A DNA stretch of 64,000 nucleotides. Origin: Microbacterium sp. HD4P20. GTDB taxonomy: Bacteria > Actinomycetota > Actinomycetes > Actinomycetales > Microbacteriaceae. Below are positions 50,593-58,850 of the stretch, one piece after another. The notes beneath the pieces were generated by a model, which did not search any database, was not told the DNA's origin, and saw only the letters and a list, made by a program, of their open reading frames with translations. Made by a program: the position numbers and the translations under genes. Positions within the stretch are counted from its first letter, which is position 1. Each line of letters begins with the position of its first letter. The stretch spans positions 62,001 through 126,000 of the forward strand of contig NZ_JAHZQZ020000012.1 in the NCBI RefSeq assembly GCF_019449275.2. Direction: 5' to 3'.

Positions 50593-51885
50593 ATGCGCAT
50601 TCGTCGACCAGTTGTCATCGCGGTGATAGGTCTGAGTATTGCCGGGCTCGCCGGCTGCTCTGCAGATGGCAGTGGGGGTGAGGACGGTCCGGTCCAGCTG
50701 GAATATTGGGCGTGGACGGCCGATTCGCAGGCTGTCGTGGATCAGTGGAATGAGGAGAATCCCGACATCCAGGTGAAGTACACCGACGCCGGGGGAGGAA
50801 CGGATTCCTCCGCCAAGCTTGTCACCGCCGCGAGGGCGGGCAATGCGCCCGATATCGCGCTGGTGGAGTACACGACGCTGCCAGCCATGATCGTCGCTGA
50901 CGTCCCGGCCGACATCACTGAGTACGTGAGCGACATCCAGGATGCGTTCACCGAGGGAACCTGGGCGCAGACCACCTTCGGGGGCGTCACGTATGGGATC
51001 CCACAGGACGTTGGTCCGATGGCCAACGTTTTCCGGGCCGACCGGTTCGAAGAACTCGGGGTGGCTGTGCCGACGACCTGGCAGGAGTTTCGCGCGGCTG
51101 CCGAAGCGGTCAAGGCCGCCGATCCTGCCTCGGTGATCGCCGCCCTCCCGCCGACCGAGTTCGGCTTCTGGGCGGGAGTGGCCACGCAGGCCGGCGCGGA
51201 GTGGTGGTCCAGTGAGGGCGATGAGTGGACGGTCGGCATCGCTGATGAGCCCTCGCTCGAGGTGGCGGACTTCTTCGAGCAGTTGGTGGCCGATGGGCTC
51301 ATCAGCACCGATCCGCTCCTCACCCCGGAGTACAACGCAGCGCTGAACGCGGGGACCATGCTGTCCTGGCCGTCTGCTGTGTGGGCCCCCAGCGTGATCG
51401 AGAGCGTTGCGGCAGAGACCAGCGGGAGCTGGGAGATGGCGCCGCTGCCGCAGTGGACCGAAGGGGATGCGGCGGTTCCCTATCAGGGCGGGTCGGCGCT
51501 GGTGGTAACGACGAGCAGCGATCACCCGGAGGAGGCGACCAAATTCGCGAAGTGGCTCAATGCATCTGAAGAAGGCAACGACATCCTCATCAACACCCAG
51601 TCGCTGTACCCGGCCGCCACGATCGGTCAGGAAATGACCGAGGGGAACGAGCCGCCCCCGCTGATGCCGCAGCAGACGGACTTCTACAACGTGGCTGCTC
51701 AGATCGCGAGCGACACGATCCCCGTCACGTGGGGCCCGAACGTGAACCTGGCCAGCTCGGTCTTCGGCGATGAGCTGCAGAAGGCGATCACCAACGGCAC
51801 GCCGTGGCGCGATGCCTTCATCGCGACCCAGGAGGCCGTGGTCGAAGACATGGTCAAGAGCGGCTTCACCGTCGCCAACCAATAG
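50593..51885 (+). CDS. Oligosaccharide-binding lipoprotein (SBP family 1, CUT1)
   Basis: Protein of 430 residues. Signal MRIRRPVVIAVIGLSIAGLAGC has the lipobox LAGC with Cys22 lipidated. The mature part begins LEYWAWTADSQAVVDQWNEENPDIQVKY, the usual CUT1 binding-protein start, with NAPDIALVEYTTLPAM and GIPQDVGPMANVFRADRFEELGV. CUT1 proteins bind di- and oligosaccharides. It leads the rightward importer operon with AAAGGAG upstream and is divergent from the ROK gene. The neighbouring GH2, GH36 and GH42 enzymes suggest galactose/mannose-containing oligosaccharides. Confidence 0.95.
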   Translation: MRIRRPVVIAVIGLSIAGLAGCSADGSGGEDGPVQLEYWAWTADSQAVVDQWNEENPDIQVKYTDAGGGTDSSAKLVTAARAGNAPDIALVEYTTLPAMIVADVPADITEYVSDIQDAFTEGTWAQTTFGGVTYGIPQDVGPMANVFRADRFEELGVAVPTTWQEFRAAAEAVKAADPASVIAALPPTEFGFWAGVATQAGAEWWSSEGDEWTVGIADEPSLEVADFFEQLVADGLISTDPLLTPEYNAALNAGTMLSWPSAVWAPSVIESVAAETSGSWEMAPLPQWTEGDAAVPYQGGSALVVTTSSDHPEEATKFAKWLNASEEGNDILINTQSLYPAATIGQEMTEGNEPPPLMPQQTDFYNVAAQIASDTIPVTWGPNVNLASSVFGDELQKAITNGTPWRDAFIATQEAVVEDMVKSGFTVANQ

Positions 51886-51893
51886 CGCACACA

Positions 51894-51921
51894 CGGGGTG
51901 CCGGCTCGGTCCGGCACCCCG
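51894..51921 (+). terminator. Intercistronic hairpin after the CUT1 binding protein
   Basis: CGGGGTGCCGG (51894-51904) pairs perfectly with CCGGCACCCCG (51911-51921), loop CTCGGT. There is no U-tract. Placed between binding protein and permease genes, it is likely an attenuator that keeps the binding protein in excess. Confidence 0.7.
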
Positions 51922-51970
51922 TCCGCAGTTCGAGCCATGAGGCGCTCCGTGCAACAGAAGTGAGAACGAA

Positions 51971-52927
51971 GTGACAACGGCAGTCCACCGCCCGACCGTC
52001 CCCGCGGCCCGACCGCAGCGATCGTCGCGGCGCTCTAAGCGATATCGGCTCGCGCCATACCTGTTCACCACACCAGCGATCGTGCTGTACATCCTCTTCA
52101 CGATCATCCCGGTGATCTACGCGATCTGGCTCAGCCTGCGCGCGTATCGAGTCCAAGGCGGCGCGCTGGGCCGCAAAGAGGATGTCTTCGTCGGCCTCGA
52201 GAACTACATCGCCGTTCTCCAGGACCCCACCTTCCTCGCCGGATTCGGCCGGCTCTTCCTGTACGGCATCATCGCCATCCCGCTCACCCTCGGTCTGGCG
52301 CTTGTCTTCGCACTCCTCCTAGACGTCCCGGCAGTGCGCGCCAAGCGGTTCAGCCGTACAGCGATCTTCATCCCTTACGCGGTGCCCGGGGTCGTCGCGG
52401 CGTTGCTGTGGGGGTTCATGTACCTGCCGAGCACCAGCCCGTTCTCATTCCTGACGAAGGCCGCCGGTTGGGGCCCGATTCCGTTCCTGGAGGAGCCGGG
52501 CATCTACGGCTCGCTCGCGAACATCGCCATCTGGGGCGGCGTCGGTTTCAACATGATCATCATCTACACCTCACTCCGAGGCATCCCCGCTGACATCTAC
52601 GAATCTGCCCGCCTCGACGGAGCCACCGAAACCCAGATCGCGATACGCATCAAGATCCCGCTGGTGGCGCCGGCGCTCGTGCTGACCGGATTCTTCTCGC
52701 TGATCGGAACCATCCAGCTCTACAGCGAGCCCGCCACCCTGCAGCCGATGACCAGCGCGATCTCCAACAGCTGGGTCCCACTGATGACGATCTATCGCGA
52801 CGCGTTCGGCACCGACAATCTGCCGCAGGCGGCAGCAGCATCCACTCTTCTGGCCCTCGGAACGGTGCTCGTCTCCGCATTGGTCCTCCGACTGGTCAAC
52901 CGCCGCCGAAACGGAGCGTCATCATGA
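51971..52927 (+). CDS. CUT1 ABC transporter permease (MalF-like)
   Basis: Protein of 318 residues with six membrane segments. It starts at GTG 51971 with weak AGAACGAA upstream, has a basic N-terminal tail and the first helix YLFTTPAIVLYILFTIIPVI. The EAA loop is ADIYESARLDGATETQIAIRIKIPLV (about 205-230), and the C-terminal helix precedes NRRRNG. The gene overlaps the next permease by 4 bp. No CUT1 ATPase is encoded here; as usual in Actinobacteria, a shared MsiK-type ATPase elsewhere probably energises the system. Confidence 0.94.
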   Translation: MTTAVHRPTVPAARPQRSSRRSKRYRLAPYLFTTPAIVLYILFTIIPVIYAIWLSLRAYRVQGGALGRKEDVFVGLENYIAVLQDPTFLAGFGRLFLYGIIAIPLTLGLALVFALLLDVPAVRAKRFSRTAIFIPYAVPGVVAALLWGFMYLPSTSPFSFLTKAAGWGPIPFLEEPGIYGSLANIAIWGGVGFNMIIIYTSLRGIPADIYESARLDGATETQIAIRIKIPLVAPALVLTGFFSLIGTIQLYSEPATLQPMTSAISNSWVPLMTIYRDAFGTDNLPQAAAASTLLALGTVLVSALVLRLVNRRRNGASS

Positions 52928-53841
52928 CCTCGACCGCCACAAGGTCCTCCCGCCCGGCAGCGGCGCCGCCCCGCACGGCACGGCAGGTGCGGGCAGGAAC
53001 GCGCACGCGCGACGGCGGGTGGGGTCTCATCCCGACCGTTGTGCTGATCGTTGGCGCGATCTACTGCCTGATCCCCGTTGCCTGGGTGTTCACGGCGGCC
53101 AGCAAATCGCGCAGCGAGCTGTTCACCACGTTCACCTTCGCGCCCGGCACCGGGCTGTGGGAGAACGTGATATCCGTCTTCACCTACCAGAACGGCCAGT
53201 ACCTCCTCTGGTGCTTCAATTCTCTGCTCTACTCGGGCGTCGCGTCGGTGCTGTCGGTCTTCGTCTCGGCGATGGCGGGCTACGCGCTGGCCAAATACAC
53301 CTTCCCCGGCCGAACAGCGATCTTCTTCGGCTTCCTCGTCGGAATTCTCATACCCGGCATCGTGCTATCCGTGCCGCAGTACCTGCTTCTCTCCGGCGCG
53401 GGCCTGACCGGCACGCAGCTGTCCGTTCTCCTGCCGAGCATCGTGAGCCCGTTCGGCATCTACCTGTGCCGCGTATACGCGATGTCGGCCGTACCGCAAG
53501 AAACGCTTGAAGCAGCACGCATCGACGGGGCCGGAGAATGGCGGATCTTCCGGCTGATCGTGCTGCCGCTGATGGTGCCCGGAATGGTGACCGTCTTCCT
53601 GCTGCACTTCATCGGCACCTGGAACAACTTCCTGCTGCCGTTCATCATGCTCTCCGACCAGGATCTCTACCCGCTGACCGTCGGGCTCTTCACCCTGCTG
53701 TCCAAAGGATCCGGCACCCCAGCTCTGTACTCGGTTGCCATCACCGGCGCCGCGATCTCGATCATCCCGCTCGTCGCTCTCGTTCTGTCGCTGCAGCGGT
53801 ATTGGCGGCTGGACCTGATCTCCGGCGGCATCAAGGGGTAA
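52924..53841 (+). CDS. CUT1 ABC transporter permease (MalG-like)
   Basis: Protein of 305 residues, six membrane segments. GLIPTVVLIVGAIYCLIPVAW is the first helix, and ETLEAARIDGAGEWRIFRLIVLPLM is the EAA loop that contacts the ATPase. GTWNNFLLPFIMLSDQDLYPLTVGL is the typical MalG C-terminal motif. It forms a heterodimer with the upstream permease, with which it overlaps by 4 bp (ATGA). Confidence 0.94.
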   Translation: MTSTATRSSRPAAAPPRTARQVRAGTRTRDGGWGLIPTVVLIVGAIYCLIPVAWVFTAASKSRSELFTTFTFAPGTGLWENVISVFTYQNGQYLLWCFNSLLYSGVASVLSVFVSAMAGYALAKYTFPGRTAIFFGFLVGILIPGIVLSVPQYLLLSGAGLTGTQLSVLLPSIVSPFGIYLCRVYAMSAVPQETLEAARIDGAGEWRIFRLIVLPLMVPGMVTVFLLHFIGTWNNFLLPFIMLSDQDLYPLTVGLFTLLSKGSGTPALYSVAITGAAISIIPLVALVLSLQRYWRLDLISGGIKG

Positions 53842-53949
53842 CGCCGCCGGCTACCGCGCGTCGCCGTGGCGTGCGTCGGGAGCCCGCCGCAGAAGGGCGT
53901 GTCGACACGAAGCGCCATGCACATTCAAGCCACAACGCGAAGGACGGTC

Positions 53950-55971
53950 ATGCCGCACACCCCTCATGCACCCGGGATGTTCCTTTTTGGGGGCGACTAC
54001 AACCCTGAGCAATGGTCTCGCGAGATCTGGGCAGAAGATGTCGCACTGATGCGGCAGGCACATGTGAACACCGCCACAATCGGCGTGTTCTCCTGGGCGA
54101 TGCTCGAGCCGAGCGAGGGCGAGTACGACTCCCAATGGCTTGATGACGTCATCAGCAACCTCGACGCCGCCGGGGTCGGGTTCTTCCTCGCCACCCCGAC
54201 GGCATCACCGCCGCCGTGGTTCACCACCGCGCATCCCGACGCGCTGCCGATCCGGGCAGACGGAACACCCGTGCTGCATGGATCCCGCGACACGTACGCC
54301 GTGAGCGCGCCTGCCTACCGAGACGCGGCCCGCGGTATCGCCCGGTTCCTCGCCGAACGCTACGGAACGCATCCCGGGCTGCGCGGGTGGCACATCCACA
54401 ACGAGTACGGCACGATCGACTATGGTCCGCATGCTGCGCGCGCCTTCCGCGACTGGCTGCGCCGCAAGTACGTCACCCTCGAGTCGCTCAACACCGCCTG
54501 GTCCACAGCGTTCTGGTCGCAACGATATGGAACGTGGGATGACATCCTCCCGCCCGTTCAGACCCAGTATCTGCACAACCCGGCTCAGTTGGTCGACTTC
54601 AAGAGGTTCAGTTCCGACGAATTGCTCGCCGCGTTCACAGAGCAGAAGGACGAGATTCGGGCGGCCGGATCCACTGCGCCGATCACCACGAACTTCATGC
54701 TGCCGACCTGGAATCATCTGGACCAATGGGCCTGGAGTGACGCGCAGGACATCGTGTCGATCGATCACTATCTCGACACGGCAGGGCCGGATGGGGAGGC
54801 GCACGTCGCGTATGGCTCGGACCTGACCCGGTCCTGGGCCGGCGGGCCGTGGCTGCTGATGGAGCAGAACGCCACCGGAATGCGCGTCGGCGACCGCCTG
54901 GCCACGAAAGAGCCCGACCGAATGGTGCGCAACTCCCTCGGCTACATCGCTCGCGGATCTCAGAGTTCCCTGTTCTTCCAGTGGCGCGCGTCGGCGGGTG
55001 GGGCAGAGCTCTGGCATGGGGCCCTCGTCCCTCACGCCGGCGCAGACACACGAGCATTCCGGGCTGTCGTGGAGCTTGGAGAGATGCTCGAAAAGATCTC
55101 GGAAGTCGCCGAGCCGCCGACGAGCGGCGTGCTCGTCGAGTCGGAGATCGGTATCGTGTGGGACGCCGAAGGGTGGTGGTCCCTGGAGACCCCGCATCTG
55201 CCCAACGACGCCATCGGTTACTCCGACGAAGTGCGCGCCGCGCATCGCGCGTTCTGGCGTGGCGGCTATGCCGTCGACTTCGTCCGGCCGGGGACTGACG
55301 CGTCCCGTTATCGATTGCTCGTCGTGCCGGCGCTGTACGCGATCACCGCCGAGACCGGGCGATGGCTCGAGGAGTATGTGCGATCAGGGGGCTGCCTCGT
55401 TGTGACATTCGCCACTGGGCTGGCCGACGAGCACCAGCGAGTCGTCGCGGGCGGCTATCCCGGGATGCTCCGCTCTCTGCTCGGCGTCCGCGCCGAGCAG
55501 ATCTTCCCCCGTCCCGATGGAGACATCGTTTACCTCAGTAACGGTCTCGCAGGCGGTTCCTGGACAGAGATGCTGCATGCCGACGGCGCCGACATTCTCG
55601 CCAGGTACGACTCCGGAAACCTTTCAGGGCTCCCGGCGATCACCCGCCGGTCGCTCGGTACCGGATCGGCAATCTACCTGTCTACCAAGCTGGAACAGGC
55701 CTCTCTCGACACCTTCCTGGCGGGGCTCGCGGCGGAAGCAGGCATTCTGCCGGTCCTTGAGGGGGCGTCCGCTTTCGGGGTGGAAGCGGTTCGACGCCGC
55801 GGTGCGACCGCCGACTACCTGTTCCTGCTCCATCACGGCGACCACCCGGTCCGAGTCGATGGTGCGGGGGCTGATCTGCTCAGTGGAGCGCGCGACCGCA
55901 TTCTGCTGGCGCCCGGACAGGTCGCCGTCATCCGAGAGGAGAGCCGCGCTTGGTCGATTGTGGACGCCTAG
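53950..55971 (+). CDS. GH42 beta-galactosidase
   Basis: Protein of 673 residues. It begins FGGDYNPEQWSREIWAEDVALM (about 13-34), with VFSWAMLEPSEGEYDSQWLD typical of GH42. The acid/base is Glu152 in WHIHNEYG and the nucleophile Glu305 in WLLMEQNATG. Trimerisation and beta-sandwich domains follow from about 400. There is no signal peptide, so it is cytoplasmic. The ATG at 53950 has AAGGA upstream; the frame extends 84 bases further without conserved sequence. It is the last gene of the importer operon, 108 bp after the permease, and likely removes beta-linked galactose from the imported oligosaccharide. Confidence 0.94.
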   Translation: MPHTPHAPGMFLFGGDYNPEQWSREIWAEDVALMRQAHVNTATIGVFSWAMLEPSEGEYDSQWLDDVISNLDAAGVGFFLATPTASPPPWFTTAHPDALPIRADGTPVLHGSRDTYAVSAPAYRDAARGIARFLAERYGTHPGLRGWHIHNEYGTIDYGPHAARAFRDWLRRKYVTLESLNTAWSTAFWSQRYGTWDDILPPVQTQYLHNPAQLVDFKRFSSDELLAAFTEQKDEIRAAGSTAPITTNFMLPTWNHLDQWAWSDAQDIVSIDHYLDTAGPDGEAHVAYGSDLTRSWAGGPWLLMEQNATGMRVGDRLATKEPDRMVRNSLGYIARGSQSSLFFQWRASAGGAELWHGALVPHAGADTRAFRAVVELGEMLEKISEVAEPPTSGVLVESEIGIVWDAEGWWSLETPHLPNDAIGYSDEVRAAHRAFWRGGYAVDFVRPGTDASRYRLLVVPALYAITAETGRWLEEYVRSGGCLVVTFATGLADEHQRVVAGGYPGMLRSLLGVRAEQIFPRPDGDIVYLSNGLAGGSWTEMLHADGADILARYDSGNLSGLPAITRRSLGTGSAIYLSTKLEQASLDTFLAGLAAEAGILPVLEGASAFGVEAVRRRGATADYLFLLHHGDHPVRVDGAGADLLSGARDRILLAPGQVAVIREESRAWSIVDA

Positions 55972-55975
55972 TCGG

Positions 55976-56674
55976 TCATGAGGGCTGCCAATGCGCCGAA
56001 CTGTCGTCCTCTGCTTCCGGTGCGGCGGTGACAGAACCGTTGGTGAGCACCGACATGAGGCTGATGCGGTCGGAGGGAGATCCGAGGGTGCCGCTCGCTG
56101 CCGTGGTGACCGCCCGGACTCGAGCCTGACGGATGCCGCGGTCGGATACGCACCCGTGGCGTCCCTCGACGACGATCAACACGCCGTGGGCGTCGGTCTC
56201 CTCCCGCAGTTGGTCCGCGATCTGGTGGGTGAGACCTTCCTGCAGTTGCAATCTGGAACTCGCGCGGCGGACGAGTCGGGGTATGTCGCTGAGACCAAGC
56301 AGGACATCGCGCGGCTGATAGGCGACGTGTACCAGGCCCGAGAACGGCAGAAGATGGTGTTCGCAGACGGACACGAAGTCGATGTTCCTGATGAAGACGA
56401 CTCCATCGCCGGACTGGGTGTGATCCGGGAGTGGCCGGATGGCGGCGTGGCCGCCGGAGTAGAAGTCTCCCCATGATTCGGCGATACGACGGGGAGTCTC
56501 CTGCAGACCGGGTCGATCCGGATCCTCACCGAGAGCGAGAAGTAGCTCGCGGGTGGCCAGTTCGACCCGTTTCCGGTCGATCGTGGGCCCGGGCGGCCGT
56601 GAGGGTCGGTCCGGCCGACGCCCCGTCCCGGATCTGTAATTCGCGGAGGTGTCGGAGGACGACAGTGAAGACAC
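55976..56674 (-). CDS. folE: GTP cyclohydrolase I (FolE-type), divergent
   Basis: Protein of 232 residues. Family motifs are PGLQETPRRIAESWGDFYSG (about 55-74), FVSVCEHHLLPFSGLVHVAYQP (100-121) with Cys104 and His107 as zinc ligands, and GLSDIPRLVRRASSRLQLQEGLT. The third zinc ligand is Cys175 in EGRHGCVSDRGIRQ, where most FolE proteins have HxCMxMRG, so this copy is divergent around the active site. It makes dihydroneopterin triphosphate, the first step of folate synthesis. The start is GTG 56674 behind a very strong GAGGAGGT. Placed after folD and a LigK-like gene, it is probably a pathway-dedicated second copy that raises the tetrahydrofolate pool. Confidence 0.88.
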   Translation of the reverse strand: MSSLSSSDTSANYRSGTGRRPDRPSRPPGPTIDRKRVELATRELLLALGEDPDRPGLQETPRRIAESWGDFYSGGHAAIRPLPDHTQSGDGVVFIRNIDFVSVCEHHLLPFSGLVHVAYQPRDVLLGLSDIPRLVRRASSRLQLQEGLTHQIADQLREETDAHGVLIVVEGRHGCVSDRGIRQARVRAVTTAASGTLGSPSDRISLMSVLTNGSVTAAPEAEDDSSAHWQPS

Positions 56675-56762
56675 GATTACCTCCTCGTAAGGGGCCGGTC
56701 GGGTGGGCAGGAAATGGCTGCGTTCGAGCTGCTTGAGGGCTGGCCGACAGCTCGCCCACAAC

Positions 56763-57614
56763 TCAGCGAGTCAAGGACTCCGCGGCGGTGACGGTGTTGG
56801 ACAGCAGAGCCGCGATCGTCATCGGACCGACGCCGCCAGGAACGGGGGTGATCCATCCGGCGACATCGCTGACCTCATCGAACCGGACGTCGCCGATCAG
56901 ACCGCTGTCCGTGCGGTGGATGCCCACGTCCACTACGGCCGCGCCAGGCTTGACGTGGTCTCGGCCGATCAGTGCGGGGATGCCGGCGGCTGCGACCAGG
57001 ATGTCCGCGGTTGATGCCACGGCGGCCAGGTCCGAGGTGCGAGAGTGTGCGATGGTGACGGTGGCGCTGCGGCGAAGCAGGAGCTCGGCCGCGGGATGGC
57101 CGACGAGCTCGGAACGGCCGACGACGACCGCATGAGCTCCCTCGATGGCCACGCCGGCCGTGTCCAGAAGCTCGATCACCCCGGCGGGTGTGCAAGGTCG
57201 CAGCCCGCTGACCCCGCGAGCGAGGCGTCCCTGACTAACAGTCGTGAGGCCATCCACATCTTTTGCGGGGGAGATGCGGTCGATCAGCCCCGCCCTATCG
57301 AGCCCTTTCGGTAGCGGCAGCTGCAATAGGATTCCGGATACGTTCACGTCAGCATTGAGGTCATCTATCAGTTGTGCGACGGTCTCCTCAGCCACGTCTG
57401 CTGAGAGGTGATGGTGCACGTCCACGAGGCCCGCTTCCGTCGCCAAGCGACGCTTGTTCCGGACGTATACCTCGCTGGCCGGATCGTTGCCGATCAGGAT
57501 CGTCGCGAGCCCAGGAGCATGCCCGTGCTGATCTTTGAAGGCCTGCGCGCGCTGCGCGGTCCGCGCACGGCTCGCGCGGGCGACTTCGCGTCCATCGATG
57601 ACAACAGCGGTCAT
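56763..57614 (-). CDS. folD: Methylene-THF dehydrogenase/cyclohydrolase FolD
   Basis: Protein of 283 residues, bifunctional NADP enzyme converting 5,10-methylene-THF to 10-formyl-THF. Catalytic Tyr50 and Lys54 are in SEVYVRNKRR; ILLQLPLPKGLD, SPAKDVDGL and LRPCTPAGVIELL follow. GRSELVGHPAAELLL is the dinucleotide site and TPVPGGVGPMTIAALL the C-terminal signature. It lies 72 bp after the LigK-like gene and 88 bp before folE. ATG 57614 is chosen; an ATG six bases upstream is also possible. Next to a THF-dependent demethylase it should recycle methyl-derived one-carbon units. Confidence 0.94.
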   Translation of the reverse strand: MTAVVIDGREVARASRARTAQRAQAFKDQHGHAPGLATILIGNDPASEVYVRNKRRLATEAGLVDVHHHLSADVAEETVAQLIDDLNADVNVSGILLQLPLPKGLDRAGLIDRISPAKDVDGLTTVSQGRLARGVSGLRPCTPAGVIELLDTAGVAIEGAHAVVVGRSELVGHPAAELLLRRSATVTIAHSRTSDLAAVASTADILVAAAGIPALIGRDHVKPGAAVVDVGIHRTDSGLIGDVRFDEVSDVAGWITPVPGGVGPMTIAALLSNTVTAAESLTR

Positions 57615-57686
57615 GATCATCCAATCGGTGATAGGTGACTGTGCCGACTCGGTCACCCGGTTCGGTGACACATGTATGTCGAGAAG

Positions 57687-58367
57687 CTACTGGCGTTCGA
57701 ACAGCAGACCTTTGCGGAGCAGATCGCTCCGCAAAGCAGGGTTCAGATCCAGGCTCAGCTCGCCCGCGGCATAGCGCAGGCGCTTTTCCTCTTCTGCGGC
57801 GGCACGTTCACGTGCAACCTGGAGCACTTCAGCCGCGGAGGCCCTTGGCACGACGCACACCCCGTCGTCGTCGGCGACGATGACATCTCCGGGAGAGACG
57901 AGCTGACCGGCGCATACGATGGGCAGTTGCACGTTGGCTACTGTCTCCTTTACCGTGCCCTGTGCGCTGATCGCCTTGCTCCACACGGGAAAGCCCATGT
58001 CACGCAGTGTTCTGATGTCGCGTACGCCGGCGTCGATGATGAGACCGCGCACACCGCGTGCGGCCGCCGAAGTTGCCAGCAGATCACCGAAGTAGCCGTC
58101 GTCGCAGGGTGATGTCGGTGAGACGACGAGGATGTCTCCGGCCTGAGCCTGCTCTAGGGCGACGTGGATCATCCAGTTGTCGCCGGGTGGAACCTCGCAG
58201 GTCAGTGCCGTACCGGCGATCGCGGTCGCTTGCTGTCTGGGTGTGAGTCGATGATGAAGCAAGCCGGTGCGCCCTTGCGCCTCGTGGGTGGTGGCGACAC
58301 CCACGTCGGCGAAAGCGGACACCAAATCAAGGTCGGCACGGTCGATGTGAGTGATGACGCGCGGCAT
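57687..58367 (-). CDS. LigK/RraA-like 4-hydroxy-4-methyl-2-oxoglutarate/CHA aldolase
   Basis: Protein of 226 residues, RraA fold. [10 protein letters not shown] (28-37), [15 protein letters not shown] (59-73), [20 protein letters not shown] (86-105) and [13 protein letters not shown] (109-121) with Arg116 and Asp117 closely follow 4-carboxy-4-hydroxy-2-oxoadipate aldolases (LigK/ProA). These split the last intermediate of protocatechuate 4,5-cleavage or gallate breakdown to pyruvate plus oxaloacetate. The match is much closer than to RraA proper, the RNase E inhibitor. It is the first gene of the leftward unit of the demethylation cluster. Whether the upstream ring-cleavage genes lie nearby cannot be seen. 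Confidence 0.87.
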   Translation of the reverse strand: MPRVITHIDRADLDLVSAFADVGVATTHEAQGRTGLLHHRLTPRQQATAIAGTALTCEVPPGDNWMIHVALEQAQAGDILVVSPTSPCDDGYFGDLLATSAAARGVRGLIIDAGVRDIRTLRDMGFPVWSKAISAQGTVKETVANVQLPIVCAGQLVSPGDVIVADDDGVCVVPRASAAEVLQVARERAAAEEEKRLRYAAGELSLDLNPALRSDLLRKGLLFERQ

Positions 58368-58850
58368 AGTTGCGATCGGCTTTCGGTCGATGAGTTGAGC
58401 GCATGCAGTGCGCCCTTGCGACGAGATGTGTGCGGGTGAGACATCGTGAGCGACACAGGTTGCATTGCCCTCCGCACGCTGCCGATGGGGGCTGGCCGCC
58501 CGCGTGGGGACCTGAGCGACTCTGCCTCAGGTCGGGCTGCTAGCGCTGGACCTCTCCCATGCTGGCAAGTGAACAAATATTCGTAAAGCGAACAAAACCG
58601 GGTGCGTACTGCGAATTAATCGAAGAACTGGCCGTCGATCAACACGCTGTGTCGTCGCCGAAGGAGCGGACGGTGTTGGCGGCGATGGTCTTCCGATCTC
58701 CCTGTTGACAGCGGTCGGCGCGACGGGGATACTCAGGAAAGCCGAACCGAGATACTGATGAGTATAGAAAGTCCACCTGGTATCCAGAATGGATTTCGCC
58801 GCAGGAATGGTGTTCGCGCGAGACGAAGAAGTCAGCGAGAAGAGGCACAG
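58368..58850. promoter_or_regulatory. 483-bp divergent regulatory region of the demethylation cluster
   Basis: No gene was found here. For the rightward unit a strong promoter is visible: TTGACA at 58705-58710, 17-bp spacer, GATACT at 58728-58733. Just downstream, ATACTGATGAGTAT (58752-58765) is a palindrome placed where a repressor would block transcription, and GATACT is repeated 23 bp after the -10 box. GAACAAA occurs twice, 19 bp apart (58571, 58590), possibly a second regulator site. The regulator gene is not in the window. Confidence 0.6.

Noticed and set aside
57687..58367. RraA, regulator of ribonuclease E
   Set aside because: The motifs [11 protein letters not shown] and [16 protein letters not shown] are those of LigK/ProA aldolases; RraA proper is shorter and lacks the C-terminal extension.
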